Position numbers and translations under genes: made by a program. Below are positions 14,536-17,092 of a stretch of DNA of 17,092 nt, in pieces. The notes below the pieces were generated by a model. That model was not told where the DNA came from. It ran no database searches and worked only from the letters and a program-made list of their open reading frames with translations. Source of the stretch: Actinomycetota bacterium. Its GTDB lineage: Bacteria > Actinomycetota > Actinomycetes > Streptosporangiales > Streptosporangiaceae. The stretch spans positions 247 to 17,338 of the forward strand of contig PMST01000625.1 of assembly GCA_003168295.1 (NCBI GenBank), written 5' to 3'. Each line of letters starts with the position of its first letter. The stretch's first letter is position 1.

Positions 14536-15737
14536 ACCGGGCGGGGCCGCCGGACGCCGGCGGGTGGTTCGCCCGGCAGTACGGCCGTGAGCCGGACGGC
14601 GTCTGGTTCGCGCCCGGCCGGGTCAACCTGATGGGAGGCCCGGACTACACCGAGACCTTCGTGCTGCCGGTAACCCTCGGCGCCGGGGTCTGCGCCGCGG
14701 CTTCGCGCCGCGGCGACGGCCGGATCGCGCTGGTATCTCGGCAGGCGCACGAGGAACCGATCGTTCTGAAAATTGACGCATTGGAGCCGGGGTCGGTCGA
14801 TGGGTGGGCGGCGTATCCGGCGGGGGTGGCCTGGGCGCTGCGTGAGGCGGGTTACCTGTCCGGCGGGGCGGACGTGGCGATCGACGCCGACCTGCCCGCG
14901 GGCGCCGGGCTTTCGTCCTCGGCGGCGCTGGAGTGCGCGGTGGCGCTCGCGCTGACCGGGCTTTACCGGGTGCCGGTGCCACGGCGTGAGCTGGCGGCCC
15001 TGGCCCGGCGGGCGGAGAACGTCTTTGCCGGCGTGCCCACGGGGATCATGGACCAGACCGCTTCGCTGCTGGGCCGGGCCGGCCACGCGCTGCTGCTCGA
15101 CTGCCGGGCCGGCACCGCGGAGCCGGTCCCGTTCGACCCGGCCGCGGCCGGGCTGACGCTGCTGGTCATCGACACCCGGGTCCGGCATGCGCTCGGCGAT
15201 GGCCGCTACGCGGAACGGCGGCGGGCCTGTGAGGCGGGTGCTGCGGCGCTGGGCGTTCGGTCGCTGCGGGACGTGACCGACGGCCGGGAGCTGGACCGGC
15301 TGGATGAGCTGTCCCTGCGGCGTGTCTGCGGGCACGTCGTGGCCGAGAAGCACCGGGTGCTGCGGGCCGCCGGGCTGCTGCGGGCCGGCGGGCGGGAGCA
15401 GGTGACCGCGATGGGTGAGCTGCTGACCGTTTCGCATTGTTCGCTCCGCGACCAGTTCGGGATGTCATGGCCGGAGGCTGACGAGGCCGTCGCGGCGGCC
15501 GTCGAGGCGGGCGCGGTGGGCGCGCGCATGACCGGCGGCGGGTTCGGCGGCTGTGTGGTCGCGCTCGTGCCCGCCGACCGGGTCGGGGAGGTTCGCGGCG
15601 CGGTGACCGAACGCTTTGCCCGGCGCGGCTGGCCAGCGCCGTGCTACCTCGACGTGGTGCCCTCTGACGGCGGCCGGCGCCTCGCCCGTCCCACCACCGG
15701 TGAGACGGAGCAGCGCCGCCATACGCGGAGCCGGTGA
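14532..15737 (+). CDS. galK: galactokinase-family GHMP kinase with altered sugar-binding signature
   Basis: This 401-residue protein starts at a GTG overlapping the galT stop. GalK phosphorylates galactose at C1 with ATP, supplying the GalT substrate. GHMP motifs are present: the ATP loop AGAGLSSSAALECAVALAL, the catalytic-Asp region GVPTGIMDQTASLLG, and MTGGGFGGCVVALVPAD near the C-terminus. The N-terminal galactokinase signature is unusual. Where the family has G-E-H-T-D-Y-N-x-G-F-V-L-P, this protein has GGPDYTETFVLP (35-46). The Glu and His that bind galactose are missing and one residue is deleted, while the Asp and flanking APGRVNL and FVLP remain. The rest is undamaged. Either activity is reduced or the sugar specificity differs; a paralogue with the normal signature may exist elsewhere. 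The C-terminus (about 385-401) is a non-conserved Arg/Thr-rich tail. Confidence 0.9.
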   Translation: MNRAGPPDAGGWFARQYGREPDGVWFAPGRVNLMGGPDYTETFVLPVTLGAGVCAAASRRGDGRIALVSRQAHEEPIVLKIDALEPGSVDGWAAYPAGVAWALREAGYLSGGADVAIDADLPAGAGLSSSAALECAVALALTGLYRVPVPRRELAALARRAENVFAGVPTGIMDQTASLLGRAGHALLLDCRAGTAEPVPFDPAAAGLTLLVIDTRVRHALGDGRYAERRRACEAGAAALGVRSLRDVTDGRELDRLDELSLRRVCGHVVAEKHRVLRAAGLLRAGGREQVTAMGELLTVSHCSLRDQFGMSWPEADEAVAAAVEAGAVGARMTGGGFGGCVVALVPADRVGEVRGAVTERFARRGWPAPCYLDVVPSDGGRRLARPTTGETEQRRHTRSR

Positions 15738-15767
15738 GATGATACCGGCAGTTATTGCCTCGCTGGT

Positions 15768-15783
15768 TGACCCGGCTGGGTCA
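15768..15783. repeat. perfect 6-bp-arm hairpin between galK and the next gene
   Basis: tgaccc-ggct-gggtca forms a short perfect stem-loop 30 bp after the galK stop and 19 bp before the next ATG. It lacks a T-tract, so it could be a weak terminator or an operator for the downstream gene. Confidence 0.3.
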
Positions 15784-15802
15784 TCGTGGAGGAGGGAGCG
15801 TT

Positions 15803-16360
15803 ATGGCGGATCCGCGGGATCTCCACCGCCGCGCCGGGGGCATGGCCGGCGATGTCATCGGCCGCGTCCGGCCTGATCAACTCGGGAATGCGACACCCTG
15901 CACCGAATGGGATGTGCGCGCCCTGATCAGCCATCTGGCGGGCGGCAGCCGAGGGTTCGCCGCCATGATCACCGGCGAGCATGGGCCCGGGCGTGCGGAG
16001 GATGGGCCCGGCGGCGATACGCTGGCCGGCTTCCTCGACGCGTTTAGCGGGCTGTGCGCGGCCTTTGACCGGGAGGGGTTCCTGGAGCAGGTGTTCCCGA
16101 CGCCACTGGGCGAGGGACCGGGCGAATTGATCGTCGCGATGCGGATCACCGAGCTGACGATCCATGCCTGGGACATCGCGGTCGCGACCGGACAGCCGCG
16201 TGACCTGGATCCGGAACTGGTCGGCTTCGCCGACGGCTTTTTGCGGTCCAGGCCGATCCCCCGCGACGTCAATGGCCCGTTTGCGCCGGAACAGCCCGCT
16301 CCCCCGGGAGCCGGGGACTCGGACCGCCTGGCTGCCTTCGCAGGCCGGCCGGTCAGCTGA
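15803..16360 (+). CDS. TIGR03086-type DinB / mycothiol maleylpyruvate isomerase-like metal-binding protein
   Basis: This is a 185-residue protein of the DinB-like four-helix fold. Visible family pieces are NATPCTEWDVRALISHLAGG (29-48, with ligand-candidate H44) and MRITELTIHAWDIAVATGQP (113-132, with E117 and H121). These usually hold a divalent metal together. Relatives include mycothiol-dependent maleylpyruvate isomerase and many actinobacterial proteins of unknown substrate; mycothiol use is possible but not shown. The ATG start follows GGAGGAGGGAG at good spacing, so it is preferred over an in-frame start 16 codons upstream. The gene lies 65 bp after galK on the same strand, but nothing in it suggests a role in galactose use. 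The C-terminus (150-185) is Pro/Gly-rich and probably flexible. Confidence 0.85.
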   Translation: MADPRDLHRRAGGMAGDVIGRVRPDQLGNATPCTEWDVRALISHLAGGSRGFAAMITGEHGPGRAEDGPGGDTLAGFLDAFSGLCAAFDREGFLEQVFPTPLGEGPGELIVAMRITELTIHAWDIAVATGQPRDLDPELVGFADGFLRSRPIPRDVNGPFAPEQPAPPGAGDSDRLAAFAGRPVS

Positions 16361-16400
16361 GCTGCGTGCCGCGAAACCGGGTCCGGGGCAGAATGAGCAG

Positions 16401-17092
16401 GTGCGCTGTCCGATTCTTATCGGCCGTGAGGGCCCGGTATCCCTGATGGCCGACGCGGTGCGCCGGCTGCGCGGTCAGGCCGGCGGCGGAGCGCTGGTCG
16501 TGGTGGGCGAGGCGGGTGTCGGGAAGACCAGGCTCGCCGAGTACCTGAGCGATGCCGCGGCCAAGGCGGACGTCAGGGTGGTCCATGGCCGGGCTTTGCC
16601 CGAGGGGGTCGGCGGTCCGCTGCGGCCTGTCGCCGAGATGCTTCTGGACCTGACTCGGGACCGTGCCGCGCCCGCGGATGCCGGCTTGGCTCCGTACGTG
16701 ACGGTGCTGGCTTCGCTGGTGCCGCACTGGCGGGCAGCCGGCTGGTCGGCGCCGGCCGAGCCGGTCGTGGTCACGGCCGAAGCCGTGCTGCAGGTGCTGC
16801 GGTGGGCCGCCGGGAAGGCCGGCGGCAACGGGATAGTCGTGATCTTGGAGGATCTGCATTGGGCTGATGACGCGACGCTCGCGGTGACCCGGTATCTGGC
16901 CGACCATGCCAGCGAGGTGCCGGCGCTGCTGTTCGGCACGGTCCGGACCGGCGAGGGCCGAGAGGATGTCCCGGCGCTGCTGGAGGCGGGGGGCGCGCGG
17001 GTGTGCCCGATCGGGCGCCTTACCCCGGATCAGGCGGGTGACATGGCTCGCGCCTGCGCCGGCCCCGGCCCCGGCCCCGGCTCCGGCTCCGG
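16401..17092 (+). CDS. LuxR/AAA-type ATPase regulator, N-terminal part (cut by window end)
   Basis: From GTG 16401 an uninterrupted frame runs to the window end (230 codons). It begins with CPILIGREGPVSLMADAV, typical of AAA_16/STAND ATPases of large LuxR-family regulators. Walker A is VVVGEAGVGKTRLAEYL and Walker B is GIVVILEDLHWADDATLAVT, followed by GTVRTGEG and RLTPDQAGDMARACA. In such proteins (often about 900 residues) the ATPase precedes a TPR-like region and a C-terminal LuxR helix-turn-helix, which would lie beyond this window. The product probably senses a ligand and activates transcription; the target is unknown. The start is moderately sure: an ATG at 16393 is in another frame, and no strong ribosome binding site is seen. 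The last residues run into a Gly-Pro repeat. Confidence 0.85.
   Translation, partial: MRCPILIGREGPVSLMADAVRRLRGQAGGGALVVVGEAGVGKTRLAEYLSDAAAKADVRVVHGRALPEGVGGPLRPVAEMLLDLTRDRAAPADAGLAPYVTVLASLVPHWRAAGWSAPAEPVVVTAEAVLQVLRWAAGKAGGNGIVVILEDLHWADDATLAVTRYLADHASEVPALLFGTVRTGEGREDVPALLEAGGARVCPIGRLTPDQAGDMARACAGPGPGPGSGS
17059..17092 (+). repeat. hexanucleotide tandem repeat (ggcccc/ggctcc) encoding Gly-Pro/Gly-Ser
   Basis: Three ggcccc-type and two ggctcc-type units encode GPGPGPGSGS inside the ATPase gene and reach the window edge. A 6-bp unit keeps the reading frame when units are gained or lost. Confidence 0.75.

Noticed and set aside
14364..15437. A 357-codon minus-strand frame opposite galT/galK
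   Set aside because: The plus strand encodes unmistakable galT and galK with catalytic motifs, so this frame is a composition artefact.
13866..15737. A longer galK reading beginning inside galT
   Set aside because: Its first 222 codons are galT read in another frame. The GTG overlapping the galT stop gives the normal GalK N-terminus.

Overview
The window is high-GC DNA from an actinomycete (Actinomycetota). The evidence is strong third-position G/C in most genes, a decayed Pup-ligase (PafA) paralogue, a compact galT-galK pair, a DinB/mycothiol-isomerase-like protein and a LuxR/AAA-type NTPase. No rRNA, tRNA, CRISPR array or intact transposase was seen.

Left part (1-4450): a lower-GC, remodelled accessory region. 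It holds (i) a minus-strand gene for a membrane-anchored protein that joins a coiled coil, about 29 pentapeptide repeats and a complete ABC-type solute-binding domain; (ii) a remnant of an MpaB-family oxygenase; and (iii) a TIR-domain gene with four C-terminal helical repeats. The TIR gene carries an in-frame amber codon at the conserved Tyr of the first TIR strand.

Centre (4249-9801): the most unusual part. Two large proteins each carry an N-terminal DUF4157 (eCIS-core) zincin-like HELTH domain and a C-terminal region with a restriction-endonuclease-like D...ExK pattern. They lie on either side of a 451-aa two-TM protein that I do not recognise. The promoter region and first codons of that membrane-protein gene occur a second time (4249-4434), broken exactly where the first toxin-like gene stops. 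This suggests a duplicated and rearranged partner/effector module.

Right part (9995-17092): denser, more chromosome-like gene content. It holds a SAM methyltransferase, a VOC (glyoxalase-fold)-ankyrin fusion, the pafA-like pseudogene (frameshifted, truncated, metal-binding Glu lost), a short SnoaL/NTF2-like remnant, a galT-galK operon with 4-nt overlap (the GalK has an altered sugar-binding signature), a TIGR03086-type metal-binding protein, and the 5' part of a LuxR/AAA-type regulator cut off by the window end.

Overall, gene decay (MpaB, TIR, PafA, SnoaL and partner-gene fragments) sits beside apparently intact conflict-type genes, as expected of a remodelled genomic island next to housekeeping sugar-metabolism genes. 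All family assignments come from motif reading, without database searches.
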